Part shown: positions 26,448 through 34,938 of the stretch, one piece after another | How positions within the stretch are numbered: the first letter of the stretch is position 1 | Layout: the number at the start of each line of letters is the position of its first letter | NCBI GenBank assembly: GCA_023475105.1 | Contig: JAMCWJ010000022.1 | Coordinates: 1 to 41,427, forward strand | Direction of reading: 5' to 3' | From: Nitrospirota bacterium | GTDB taxonomy: Bacteria > Nitrospirota > Thermodesulfovibrionia > Thermodesulfovibrionales > UBA9159 | Length of the DNA stretch: 41,427 nucleotides | Translations under genes and position numbers: made by a program | Notes under the pieces: generated by a model | Told to the model about the DNA's origin: nothing | The model's input: the letters and a program-made list of their open reading frames with translations, nothing else | Databases searched by the model: none

Positions 26448-28790
26448 ATGAAAAAGGCGCTCATTGCGCACGTCAGTATCCTCACTTTCCTCGCCCTTGT
26501 GCTTCTCTCAGTTAACGCGGGAGCTTTCCCAACGTATTCTTCGAGCGGAGGGTCCACTGGAAACTGCGCTAACTGTCACGGCGCTTTTGCGTCGGGTCCC
26601 ACGCCGTATGTCTCCCAGCATGACGGGGTTGCGTGGAAAAACCCGGCCACCGGCGCAAACCTCAGCATTCATGACGGTCACCGGACCTATATGCTCAACA
26701 GCGACTGTAACGTCTGTCATACTGGATCATCCAGGACCCCTGTCTACCTGGGCTCATCGAACGGGGGGACTGGATTTCAGACCATCGGCTGTACGGGCTG
26801 TCACAACGGCGACGGACTGAGGGCGCATCACGAGAACAGTGGGGCCTACACCTGCTACGATTGCCATTCTCCCGGCACGCCGCCGGCTGAAAATGTCCCG
26901 CTGCCGTACTATTTCACGCCGGATGCCGCGCATCCCAACAAGCCGACTGACCCCTGTAACGCGAATGGATCGGAGAGCGCGGTTGCGCCTGCTTTCGGGC
27001 TGGACAACGACGGTAATCTGCTTTACGACGCGGCGGACCCCGCTTGCACGCCATCTGCGCCCGTTTTGAGCGTGTCGCCCACAACCCTCACCTTCGGCGA
27101 CCAAACCGTCGGCACTACGTCTGCAACACAGACGGTGACGATATCGAATACCGGCAATGCGTCCTTGACGGTGAACAGCATTACAAACAGCAACACAACC
27201 GACTTCAGCATGACCACGCCGGCGACGCCTTTCGACGTCGGGGCGGGAGCGAGTCAGACCTTTACCGGCGCCTTTACGCCCGCGACCACGGGCACCAAGA
27301 GCGCGACGATCAGCATAAGCAGCAACGGCGGCAGCGCATCGGTGAGCGCCTCGGGCTCAGGTACACCAGCTCCCGCGCCGGTTCTGAGCGTGTCACCGAC
27401 GGCACTCAGCTTCGGCAGCCAGACCGTCGGCACCACATCGGCGGCGCAGACGGTAACGATCTCGAACACCGGGACCGGCACGCTCAATGTGACGAGCATC
27501 ACCTCTTCGAGCACGGACTTTAAGTTCTCACCTTCGACGATCTCGCCTATCGCTCCCGGTGGGAGTGCCTCATTGAGTGTGACGTTTGCTCCCGCAACTA
27601 CGGGTGCCAAGAGCGGAACGATCAACATTACCAGTGACGGCGGCAGCGGCTCGGTGAGCGCCACAGGCACAGGAGCAGCGCAGTCGGCGCCTGTTCTGAG
27701 CGTATCGCCGACGACACTCAGCTTCGGCAACCAGACCGTCGGCACCACATCGGCAGCGCAGACGGTGACGGTATCGAACACCGGCAATGCGACGCTGACG
27801 GTAAGCGGCATCACAAACGGCAACACCACTGATTTTGTTTTGACCGCTCCTGCCACGCCGTTCACGGTGAATGCCGGGGCGAGCCAGACCTTTACGGTGG
27901 CCTTCAAGCCCGCAACAACGGGTACGAAGAGTGCGACGATCAGTATCGCCAGCGACGGCGGGAGCGCCTCGGTGAGCGCCACAGGCACAGGAGCAGCGCA
28001 GTCGGCGCCTGTTCTGAGCGTATCGCCGACGACACTCAGCTTCGGCAGCCAGACCGTCGGCACCACATCGTCGGCCCAGACGGTGACGATCTCGAATACC
28101 GGAACGGCGACGCTGAATATCGCCAATATTGCACAGGCGGGTTCGTCTGCTTTCAGTTTCTCTCCTGCGTCATTATCGCCGATCGAGGCCGGTGCAAGCG
28201 CCACGCTCACAGTCACCTATTCGCCTACCGCAGCGGTGACCGACAGCGGTTCTCTCACAATCACGAGTGACGGCGGCAGCGCGACGGTCACTTTGTCGGG
28301 CTCGGGTGTCACGGCAGGAAGCGGAAGCGATGTCAGTCTTGTGAAGCTGCTTGTCCCCGGCAAGGCGGGAGGCAGAGTCGGCGGCACAAGCGAGCTTAAG
28401 CTCGTCGCCTACGCTACCTCGACGGCAAAAGAGGAAGCGACCGTAACCCTGACGGCGGCAGCAGGCGAGGGTGTCACGGTCAATATCGAGCACCCGAGCA
28501 TCACTGAAGAAGTGAGTGCTCAAACTCAGGATGGTTCCCCTGATCGTCGCAGGCGGTCGGGGCTCGATTCCCGAGTGGCTAGATCCGACGACCGGCGATC
28601 CGGAGACAGAGACACCCAGGGGACGAAGTTCGCTTTCGAGGCGAAGGTCGTCTGCACCAAGAGCGGCACCTGGCCGATCACGTGGACCGCGACGATCAGT
28701 GCAGACCAGAACAGCAACCTTACGAACGATACCCTGACGGGTACGACGACGGTCGTCTGCAGCTCATCACGTCGGGGAAGGGACGACTAA
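26448..28790 (+). CDS. Secreted tetraheme cytochrome c with HYDIN/ASPM-type Ig-like repeats
   Basis: This 780-residue exported protein has a signal peptide (LTFLALVLLSVNAGA). Four CxxCH heme motifs start at Cys40 (CANCH), Cys87 (CNVCH), Cys115 (CTGCH) and Cys136 (CYDCH), so the N-terminal ~190 residues should be a tetraheme electron carrier. From about residue 205 come four Ig-like repeats of ~100-106 residues, each starting APVLSVSPTTLSFG-QTVGTT, as in HYDIN/ASPM-SPD-2 (choice-of-anchor) domains. The last ~150 residues are a different beta domain ending TLTGTTTVVC. Such architecture suggests a surface or extracellular electron-transfer protein carried on a stalk. Residues ~698-722 (DRRRRSGLDSRVARSDDRRS) are oddly Arg/Asp-rich; another frame there reads VPLIVAGGRGSIPEWLDPTT, so a pair of compensating frameshifts is likely. 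Confidence 0.85.
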   Translation: MKKALIAHVSILTFLALVLLSVNAGAFPTYSSSGGSTGNCANCHGAFASGPTPYVSQHDGVAWKNPATGANLSIHDGHRTYMLNSDCNVCHTGSSRTPVYLGSSNGGTGFQTIGCTGCHNGDGLRAHHENSGAYTCYDCHSPGTPPAENVPLPYYFTPDAAHPNKPTDPCNANGSESAVAPAFGLDNDGNLLYDAADPACTPSAPVLSVSPTTLTFGDQTVGTTSATQTVTISNTGNASLTVNSITNSNTTDFSMTTPATPFDVGAGASQTFTGAFTPATTGTKSATISISSNGGSASVSASGSGTPAPAPVLSVSPTALSFGSQTVGTTSAAQTVTISNTGTGTLNVTSITSSSTDFKFSPSTISPIAPGGSASLSVTFAPATTGAKSGTINITSDGGSGSVSATGTGAAQSAPVLSVSPTTLSFGNQTVGTTSAAQTVTVSNTGNATLTVSGITNGNTTDFVLTAPATPFTVNAGASQTFTVAFKPATTGTKSATISIASDGGSASVSATGTGAAQSAPVLSVSPTTLSFGSQTVGTTSSAQTVTISNTGTATLNIANIAQAGSSAFSFSPASLSPIEAGASATLTVTYSPTAAVTDSGSLTITSDGGSATVTLSGSGVTAGSGSDVSLVKLLVPGKAGGRVGGTSELKLVAYATSTAKEEATVTLTAAAGEGVTVNIEHPSITEEVSAQTQDGSPDRRRRSGLDSRVARSDDRRSGDRDTQGTKFAFEAKVVCTKSGTWPITWTATISADQNSNLTNDTLTGTTTVVCSSSRRGRDD
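27653..28095 (+). repeat. Near-identical 318-base DNA repeats within the cytochrome gene
   Basis: The stretch beginning GGTGAGCGCCACAGGCACAG occurs at 27653 and again at 27971, a period of 318 bases (106 codons). About 70 following bases are identical before the first single-base difference. The Ig-like repeats are therefore recent duplications and could recombine. Confidence 0.75.
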
Positions 28791-28834
28791 AAGGGTCCGT
28801 CAGTCGGACTCTTCGGATTCCTTTCGGAACTTGA

Positions 28835-28866
28835 GAGGTGGAGGGATTTTCCCTCCGCCTCTTTTT
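28835..28866 (+). terminator. Intrinsic terminator after the cytochrome gene
   Basis: GAGGTGGAGGG (28835-28845) pairs with CCCTCCGCCTC (28851-28861) around an ATTTT loop and is followed by a T-rich run. Confidence 0.85.
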
Positions 28867-29445
28867 CTTTGCGCGGCGCGGGTTGTTTCGCAGTGAGAAT
28901 CCGGCTGCGTGAAACGGCTCGCCTTCCCCGGCCCCTGTCAAGCGTCCGGCGATCAGGTGTAATCAACTATGCGAGAAGTGGGTTTCGTCTATGACGATTT
29001 CATGCTCAGACATGAACCGCCGCCGTGGCATTCTCATGTCGTATTTCGAGGTGACCTGTTTTATCTGTAAAGAGAGAGGCTCATTCTCCGCTGCGCAGGG
29101 GTCGCTGCCGGGGCAGACGATTGAGACACCCTTGACGCCCTTCTTCCCGCATCTTCGGACAGATCGCTCTTCCCCTTGCGCATTCAGACCGGACTCCCGG
29201 GACCGCATCATACCCCATACTTCGTTTTTTCCAGAATTTGGCCCCGGATTCAACCGTCTTCGCTTCGGCATATCATGCCGGGAGGAAGAAGCCCGGAGGA
29301 GGCGGGGGTAGGGAAAACGATCGGCATGCCGCCTTGCTTTTTCCACGCCGGGGCGCCGCGCAGAGCGGCGCTCGCAGAAAGGAGTTGATAAAAAGTTTTT
29401 TTCCTGAGACAATAACGAAAAGAGATTTTGACGGGAGGAAGACAT
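28867..29445 (+). other. Intergenic stretch, mostly without recognised gene
   Basis: Apart from the short deacetylase-like fragment at 28969-29070, I find no recognisable gene. Long minus-strand frames here overlap the following gene and look like chance. GCGCCGCGCAGAGCGGCGC near 29353-29372 can form a hairpin, but no T-run follows directly. Confidence 0.4.
28969..29070 (+). pseudogene. Possible N-terminal stub of a histone-deacetylase-like protein
   Basis: The frame from ATG 28969 reads MREVGFVYDDFMLRHEPPPW and stops after 33 codons. VGFVYDD followed by His and PPPWH resembles the first residues of HDAC/acetoin-utilisation-type deacetylases (usually GFVYDD, then H, then HPE-PERL). Everything behind WHSH is lost. 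The match is short, so this is a tentative remnant. Confidence 0.35.
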
Positions 29446-30150
29446 ATGAACACAACGGGTCGGATGTCGGGGATTGGAGTATGTACAATCACAGTGGTTC
29501 TCTTTCTGGGAATGATGTTTGGGACGGCAATGCCTGCGAAGGCCTCTGACGAAGCAGATGCGCAGGGGCTCGTCGACAAGGCCCGTGTCACTTTTGAGGA
29601 ATTTATGCGGGACGGCAACTACACATGGCTCCACGAGCATCTCAGAAGCGCCAGGGGTCTTCTCATCTTCCCGCAGGTGCTCAAGGCCGGCTTTATCTTC
29701 GGCGGTTCAGGCGGCACCGGCGTCCTCGTGGTGAGGGATCAGAAAACAGGCGATTGGAGCCAGCCCGCTTTCTACACGATTGGGGCGGTAAGCTTCGGTC
29801 TCCAGATCGGCGGAGAGGCTGCACAGGTGGTCATGATGGCGATGAGCCAGAAGGCGATCGATTCGCTTTTCGTCTCCTCGTTCAAACTCGGGGGAGATAC
29901 CTCGATCGCACTCGGCCCGGTCGGCGCGGGCGCGAAGGGAAATGTCACTGCGGATTTTATTTCCTTTGCAAAGTCGAAGGGCATCTACGCAGGGCTGAAC
30001 CTTGAGGGTTCGGTGGTCGACGTGCGGGACAGTCTGAACAGGGCATACTATGGAAGGGACGTGAGTCCGGTGGATATCATAGTAAAGGCGGATGTCGGCA
30101 ACAAGGGGGCGGCCCGGCTCCGTGCGGCGCTGAAGAGGGTGACAAGATAA
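29446..30150 (+). CDS. SYLF-domain (Ysc84-like) lipid-binding protein
   Basis: This 234-residue exported protein has a signal peptide (TITVVLFLGMMFGTAMPAKA, cleavage near residue 31). The rest is one SYLF domain: LHEHLRSARGLLIFPQVLKA, then GFIFGGSGGTGVLVVR, SQPAFYTIGAVSFGLQIGGE and VSSFKLGGDTSIALGPVG. SYLF proteins bind phosphoinositides in eukaryotes; the bacterial ones are exported and of unclear role. I chose ATG 29446, with GGGAGGAAG before it, over the upstream frame start at 29428. It is followed by a PPC-domain gene about 120 bases away, possibly on the same transcript. Confidence 0.9.
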   Translation: MNTTGRMSGIGVCTITVVLFLGMMFGTAMPAKASDEADAQGLVDKARVTFEEFMRDGNYTWLHEHLRSARGLLIFPQVLKAGFIFGGSGGTGVLVVRDQKTGDWSQPAFYTIGAVSFGLQIGGEAAQVVMMAMSQKAIDSLFVSSFKLGGDTSIALGPVGAGAKGNVTADFISFAKSKGIYAGLNLEGSVVDVRDSLNRAYYGRDVSPVDIIVKADVGNKGAARLRAALKRVTR

Positions 30151-30270
30151 AGATGATGCACGCAGGCCCGCTGTGAGACGGTTCGATTCAGCCTTGCAGA
30201 GCGGCCGCCCGGCAGGATCGTTCCAGGACGCCTGCGGCAATGTCATCAGGAAGCGCGGAGGAGAATAAGG

Positions 30271-30696
30271 ATGCTCAAGACATTCGGCTTGGGAGATATC
30301 TTGCAGGGAAGTCTCATGAAGGGCGACGACCTGATCGGCGGACTGACGGCCGTCATAAAGGGAAGGGGTATCGCCTCGGGAATCGTTTCGGGGATTGGGG
30401 CGGTTACTGAAGCGCATATCGGATATTTCAACGCCGGAACGAAAAAATACGAAGAAAAGGTGTTTCAGGAGAACCTCGAGATTGTTTCGCTCAGAGGGAA
30501 CATTTCGTACAGGGACGCTGAGGTTTTTCCCCATATTCATGCGGTTCTCTCCCGAAGGGATTTTTCGGCGATAGGAGGGCATCTTTTCCCGGGTACGCAC
30601 GTCTATGCTTTCGAATTCGAAATCATCCCCTTTGAAGGGAAACCGTTCGTGAGGGGTTTTGACGAGGATACAGGGCTTTTTTTGTGGAAAGAATAA
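30271..30696 (+). CDS. PPC-domain protein (DUF296)
   Basis: This 141-residue protein is a single PPC/DUF296 domain: LKGDD-like LMKGDDLIGGLTAVIKGRGI, GIVSGIGAVTEAHIGYF, LRGNISYRDAEVFPHIHAVL and GGHLFPGTHVYAFEFEI. Plant members are AT-hook proteins; bacterial ones form trimers with a metal site near the PHIH motif and are often labelled DNA-binding, which is unproven. A good ribosome site (GGAGGAGAATAAGG) precedes the ATG. Confidence 0.88.
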   Translation: MLKTFGLGDILQGSLMKGDDLIGGLTAVIKGRGIASGIVSGIGAVTEAHIGYFNAGTKKYEEKVFQENLEIVSLRGNISYRDAEVFPHIHAVLSRRDFSAIGGHLFPGTHVYAFEFEIIPFEGKPFVRGFDEDTGLFLWKE

Positions 30697-30935
30697 TGCG
30701 CAAGACCGGGTAATAACCTGCCGGTTCCCTTCCCCGCGCTTTCCGGCATTCAAATTTTCTTCATTTTTTTTTTGACATACTTGTCGAAGTCATCAGGAGT
30801 CGTCCCTGTGCATATCGGCGTTCGGTTTTTCGCCGGGATATTTTGGACCACAACGGCGTTTAACCGCGTTCCGTTATTCGTCTGAGGACCGGCTTCCCGG
30901 TACGGGATCACTCACGCATCAGAAGGAGGAAACGT

Positions 30936-32399
30936 ATGAAGTATCGAAGGTCGCATGTCGCAATGACACTACTTATCTTTGTCTGTCTGGTTGCAGGACC
31001 CTTCGGTTCGCCTCCGCTTGCCCTTTACGGGAAGGCATACGCGGAAGAACCGGTCGTTTCCGCGGGGGCCGTCGACATACTCTCGAAAACAAGCCGGGCC
31101 ATGGCAGAGGTCGTTGCCGCAGTGAAGCCTGCAGTAGTGAACATCTCCTCTACCCAAACGATCAGGACACGTGGGATGACGTCGCCGTTCCAGAATGATC
31201 CCTTTCTCAGAAGGTTTTTCGGCGACCAATTCGGAGAACTGGAAAAGCCGAGGGAACACAAGCAGGCGAGCCTCGGGTCCGGGGTCATCGTGGACAAGCA
31301 GGGGTACATACTCACCAACAACCATGTGATAAAAAATGCGGACGCGATAAAAGTGAAACTCTCGGACAACAGGGAATTCAAGGGGAAAGTGATCGGTTCG
31401 GATCCGAAAACAGACCTCGCAGTCGTCAAGATAGAGGCAGACCATCTGCCCCTGCTCAGGCTCGGAAACTCCGACAGATTGAGGCCTGGAGAGATGGTGA
31501 TCGCGATCGGGAATCCTTTCGGATTAAGCCAGACCGTCACCTCCGGGATCGTGAGTGCCACGGGCCGGGCGAACGTCGGAATTGCCGACTATGAGGATTT
31601 TATCCAGACCGATGCTGCGATCAATCCCGGCAACTCGGGAGGGGCGCTGGTGAACATACGGGGTAAGCTTGTCGGGATCAACACTGCCATATTCAGCACC
31701 TCGGGGGGATACCAGGGTATAGGATTTGCGATCCCGAGCAACATGGCGAAGGTCGTCATGGAGGACCTCATCAGGAACGGAAAGGTTGTCCGGGGCTGGC
31801 TCGGCGTTACGATACAGCCGATAACTCCCGACCTTGCGAAACAGTTCGGCCTCAGGGTAAACAGGGGAGTCCTTATCGCAGATGTCGTCGAGGGGAGTCC
31901 GGCCGAGAAGGCCGGGCTGAGAAGGGGCGACGTAGTGACGGCATACAACGGCAAGGAGGTCGGAGAGCCTTCGCATCTCAGGAACATGGTCGCAGACACG
32001 CCTCCTGCCAAAGAGGTGGTCCTCAGAATCCTCCGCGAGGGGAAGACAGAGACGGTAAAGGTGACGATCGCAGAATTGCCGGGAGAAATACAGAAGGAGT
32101 CCGGCACGTTCGATAATCTGCTGAAGGGCGTGTACATCAGCGACATCACGCCGGAAGTGAGGCGGAGCCTCCGCATTCCCAAAAGGATAGCGGGCGTCCT
32201 CGTGGCGGACATCGCGGCGGGAAGCGCTGCCGCCGGCGCCCTTGCGAAGAATGATGTCATTATGGAGGTCAACAGGAAAAGGACGAAGAATGCAAAGGAG
32301 TACGACACGGTGGTCTCGAAGATCAAGCCCGGCCAGAACGTGCTGGTACTGGTTTTCAGAAAGGGCTCGACACTGTACGTTACACTGGCGGCACGGTAG
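30936..32399 (+). CDS. Do-family periplasmic serine protease (HtrA/DegP)
   Basis: This 487-residue protein is a periplasmic protein-quality-control protease and chaperone. It has a signal peptide ending near AYAEE (residue ~37), a trypsin-like domain with His130 (LTNNHVIKNAD), Asp160 (DPKTDLAVVKIE) and Ser234 (INPGNSGGALVNI), and two PDZ domains (~285-370, GWLGVTIQPI; ~398-487, GVYISDITPEVRR). Length and order are typical. The ribosome site AGAAGGAGG is strong. TTGACA near 30772 in the upstream 240 bases is a possible -35 box, but no good -10 is seen. Confidence 0.96.
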   Translation: MKYRRSHVAMTLLIFVCLVAGPFGSPPLALYGKAYAEEPVVSAGAVDILSKTSRAMAEVVAAVKPAVVNISSTQTIRTRGMTSPFQNDPFLRRFFGDQFGELEKPREHKQASLGSGVIVDKQGYILTNNHVIKNADAIKVKLSDNREFKGKVIGSDPKTDLAVVKIEADHLPLLRLGNSDRLRPGEMVIAIGNPFGLSQTVTSGIVSATGRANVGIADYEDFIQTDAAINPGNSGGALVNIRGKLVGINTAIFSTSGGYQGIGFAIPSNMAKVVMEDLIRNGKVVRGWLGVTIQPITPDLAKQFGLRVNRGVLIADVVEGSPAEKAGLRRGDVVTAYNGKEVGEPSHLRNMVADTPPAKEVVLRILREGKTETVKVTIAELPGEIQKESGTFDNLLKGVYISDITPEVRRSLRIPKRIAGVLVADIAAGSAAAGALAKNDVIMEVNRKRTKNAKEYDTVVSKIKPGQNVLVLVFRKGSTLYVTLAAR

Positions 32400-32476
32400 G
32401 CCCTGAGCCTTGTGCGCCGGGAAGGGGCCGGTTCCTGGTGTCCGTTCCCGGTGCACAATCGCCCCCTGCCCGTATC

Positions 32477-32506
32477 TTGACAAAGCACTTCGCTCTGTGA
32501 TAAATA
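32477..32506 (+). promoter_or_regulatory. Candidate promoter of the Rrf2-type regulator
   Basis: TTGACA (32477-32482) and TAAATA (32501-32506) are 18 bases apart, about 50 bases before the chosen GTG start. Confidence 0.5.
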
Positions 32507-32562
32507 AGGACAAGCGACATCCTCTTTTGGAAGAGGAATATCCGGAGGGCGAAAGAGGGACC

Positions 32563-32958
32563 GTGCAAATAACCCGCGAAACAGACTACGCAATACGGTG
32601 TGTCTACTACCTGGCCGGTAAGACAGGCGACGTGACGATGGTCGAAGAGATTGCGAGGCAGATGCATACTCCGAGAAGCTTTCTCGCAAAGATCCTGCAG
32701 AAACTCGCGAGGGCAAAAATTGTGAAGTCTTTCCGGGGCGTGAAGGGTGGCTTCCAGCTCTCGAGGAAACCGGGGAAAATCTCCCTCCTTGACGTCATCG
32801 AGGCGGTTCAGGGTCCTGTTGTGATGAACGTCTGCGCCCTTGACAAGAAACTCTGCAGGTTCAGCAATACCTGCACGATCCATCCGGTCTGGGTCGATGT
32901 TAGAAGTCAGGTCGAGAAGATTTTGAAGAAGAGAAATTTTGCCGGCCTGAGGCCCTGA
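32563..32958 (+). CDS. Rrf2-family transcriptional regulator (probable Fe-S sensor)
   Basis: From the GTG at 32563 the protein has 131 residues, normal for Rrf2. The winged helix starts at once (MQITRETDYAIRCVYYLAG), followed by MHTPRSFLAKILQKLARAKI and VKSFRGVKGGFQLSRKP. Three cysteines in VCALDKKLCRFSNTC match the cluster-binding region of IscR/RsrR-like members, so it probably senses iron-sulfur status, NO or redox state. The frame is open upstream to 32410, but the upstream peptide is unlike the family, and GAAAGAGGGA fits the GTG. Its target could be itself or neighbours. Confidence 0.88.
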   Translation: MQITRETDYAIRCVYYLAGKTGDVTMVEEIARQMHTPRSFLAKILQKLARAKIVKSFRGVKGGFQLSRKPGKISLLDVIEAVQGPVVMNVCALDKKLCRFSNTCTIHPVWVDVRSQVEKILKKRNFAGLRP

Positions 32959-33059
32959 CTTTTCCCCCTCTGAAAAAGAGGTGCTTGGCGGCGATACAGG
33001 AATCAGAGAGAAATCTCCGCAAACTTTTCATGCGGCCCGAGGAGGCGGCAAGTTAAGGT

Positions 33060-34376
33060 ATGCCGGGCAACATTTTCCGAGATCAGGCTGAAGCGATATT
33101 CCGGGCCGCACTCAGCGCCGCTGACCCTTACCGGGCGGTCCGTCTGCATACCCCCGCGATCCGTTCCCTCTATCAGGAGCAAGGCTTCACGAGACTCCTT
33201 GTGGCGGCTTTCGGAAAGGCTGCCTCACCGATGGCAAAGGCCGCACTGGACGACCTCGGAGATCTCGTGAGCGGAGGGCTCCTTCTCACGAAATACGGGC
33301 ACACGGACCACTCCGAAGCGGGCACAAGAATACGCAGCTACGAGGCCGGCCATCCCCTGCCCGATGAGAACGGATTGAGAGCGGCGAGGGAAATGATGGG
33401 GCTCCTGAAGGACGCAGAAAGCAGTACACTCGTGCTCTGCCTTATCTCGGGCGGGGGTTCGGCTCTGCTCGTCTTGCCCTCTGCGGGGATAACCCTTGAA
33501 GAGAAGAAAAAGGCTACGGAACTCCTGCTGAAATCCGGGGCGGACATCTCAGCATTGAATACCGTGAGAAAGCATATTTCAGACGTGAAAGGGGGAAGGC
33601 TTGCCGAAGCCTCCTATCCTGCCGGAGTGCTGTCCCTTATTCTTTCCGATGTGGTCGGAGACAGACTGGATGTGATTGCGTCGGGTCCGACATCCCCTGA
33701 TCCGACGTTTTACCGCGATGCCCTGAGCACGGTCGAGAGGTACGGACTGGGCGACAGGATGCCCAAAAGCATTATGGACCGGCTGAGAGGAGGGGCGGAA
33801 GGGGGCGCCCCGGAAACGCCGAAGGAGTCGAGCCCCGTCTTCAGGAAAGTCGAGAACATTATTGTGGGAAGCAACAAGAAGTCGCTCGATGCGGCGCGGG
33901 CCGCGGCGAAGAACTTTGGCTTCGAGACAAGGATCGTGTCGGCCGAAGTGCAGGGCGAGGCTCGCCTTATCGGCAGGCAGCTTGCGAAACAGGCCCTTGA
34001 GCTGAGGGATCGGAAGGACGCCGGTGCGAGAATGTGCCTCATCTCAGGCGGCGAGACGACGGTCACCGTGAAAGGCAAAGGGAAGGGCGGGCGGAACATG
34101 GAGCTTGCCCTTTCCTTTGCCCTCGAAGTGGAAGGCAGACAAGGGATCACTTTTCTTTCTGCCGGCACGGACGGCACGGACGGCCCTACCGATGCGGCAG
34201 GAGCCTTTGTCGACGGCGAAACCGTCTCGCGGGCAAGAAGGCTCGGAATCAGCCCCGAAGAATACCTCGAAAACAACGATTCCTATAGTTTTTTCGAGAG
34301 GGCCGGCGGACTTTTCATCACCGGTCCCACCGGTACGAACGTCATGGATATTCAGCTCACCCTCCTTCATCCCTGA
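33060..34376 (+). CDS. Glycerate 2-kinase (type 2, DUF4147/MOFRL)
   Basis: This 438-residue cytoplasmic kinase phosphorylates D-glycerate to 2-phosphoglycerate. The N-terminal DUF4147 domain has AFGKAASPMAKAAL and the nucleotide-binding LISGGGSALLVLPSAG. The C-terminal MOFRL domain has ISGGETTVTVKGKGKGGRNM and FLSAGTDGTDGPTDAAGAFV. Length is typical for the GckA/TtuD group. It links glycerate from sugar-acid or serine/glyoxylate metabolism to lower glycolysis. It is probably a single-gene unit. Confidence 0.93.
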   Translation: MPGNIFRDQAEAIFRAALSAADPYRAVRLHTPAIRSLYQEQGFTRLLVAAFGKAASPMAKAALDDLGDLVSGGLLLTKYGHTDHSEAGTRIRSYEAGHPLPDENGLRAAREMMGLLKDAESSTLVLCLISGGGSALLVLPSAGITLEEKKKATELLLKSGADISALNTVRKHISDVKGGRLAEASYPAGVLSLILSDVVGDRLDVIASGPTSPDPTFYRDALSTVERYGLGDRMPKSIMDRLRGGAEGGAPETPKESSPVFRKVENIIVGSNKKSLDAARAAAKNFGFETRIVSAEVQGEARLIGRQLAKQALELRDRKDAGARMCLISGGETTVTVKGKGKGGRNMELALSFALEVEGRQGITFLSAGTDGTDGPTDAAGAFVDGETVSRARRLGISPEEYLENNDSYSFFERAGGLFITGPTGTNVMDIQLTLLHP

Positions 34377-34626
34377 GGAAATCCTCTCCCCAGGTCGGCC
34401 CCGCAGAAGCTGGGGCCTGTACTTTCCTCTGTCCTTTTCGAAAGGAAGACCGCGAGGGTCCATTTCGATTCCTGTCAGCCTGAAAGGTCTCTTCCATCGT
34501 GCCTCTCACCTGAATCATCATTCCTGTAGTAAGAAGCAAACGTCGTTCCAGGGTTATCTGGCGGAATTGTTCGTTTTCTTATATACTTTCTCTATATACT
34601 CTCTCTTCTTTGGGAGGAGGCAGACA

Positions 34627-34710
34627 GTGGAGCAAGGCAGGATCGAAGGCGTCGAGACTTCTTTGCAAATAGGCACTGGACAAATGTTGCATGCATTCAG
34701 TTGCGGATAA
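34627..34710 (+). CDS. Possible 27-residue small ORF or truncated regulator start
   Basis: A strong ribosome site GGGAGGAGG (34612-34620) lies six bases before a GTG opening a 27-codon frame (MEQGRIEGVETSLQIGTGQM...FSCG). The VETSLQIG stretch resembles the first residues of XRE-type regulators, so it may be the stub of a lost regulator gene; it could also be a leader peptide. The stop overlaps a palindrome. Confidence 0.3.
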   Translation: MEQGRIEGVETSLQIGTGQMLHAFSCG

Positions 34711-34715
34711 CGCAA
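34662..34715 (+). promoter_or_regulatory. Palindromic candidate operator sites upstream of prpB
   Basis: TTTGCAAA (34662-34669) and TTGCGGATAACGCAA (34701-34715) are symmetrical. TTTGCAAA is the known core bound by PrpR/ScfR-type regulators of propionate genes in actinobacteria; its role here is inference. Confidence 0.35.
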
Positions 34716-34938
34716 ATTATTGCAGATCGTCCGGTGCTGCGTCGAGGCAGCCTGCGATAGCTCTAAACCCGCCTGCTCTGTCGGAATGCGCAAGGAAACA
34801 TGAAGCTTGGGTCTGTCCGGCAGCGGGCCGGGCAAAGCTGGCATGAGATGTGAATGACGGTTTGAGCCCAGTGAAGCGACAGGTCGAAACTGCGACTGCA
34901 AGAAACAAATTCACCACTGCGTTACGGGAGGTGATCTA

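Larger units (their letters stand above)
34377..34938 (+). other. Intergenic region upstream of prpB
   Basis: No long gene is recognised. An imperfect G/C hairpin (GGCCCCGC...TGGGGCC, 34397-34417) may end the glycerate kinase transcript. Tandem TATATACT-type sequence (34581-34600) may be promoter elements. The region also holds a 27-codon frame and two palindromes listed separately. Confidence 0.45.

Noticed and set aside
27044-28216. CRISPR-like regular repetition
   Set aside because: The period of about 300 bases and the in-frame coding show that these are Ig-like protein repeats; no short repeat/spacer pattern exists in the window.
28963-29640. 225-codon minus-strand frame overlapping the SYLF gene start
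   Set aside because: No ribosome site, composition unlike real proteins, and the SYLF gene on the other strand is certain.
32410-32562. Upstream extension of the Rrf2-type regulator to 182 residues
   Set aside because: The added 51 residues do not resemble the family, cover the likely promoter, and the GTG at 32563 has a good ribosome site and gives the canonical start.
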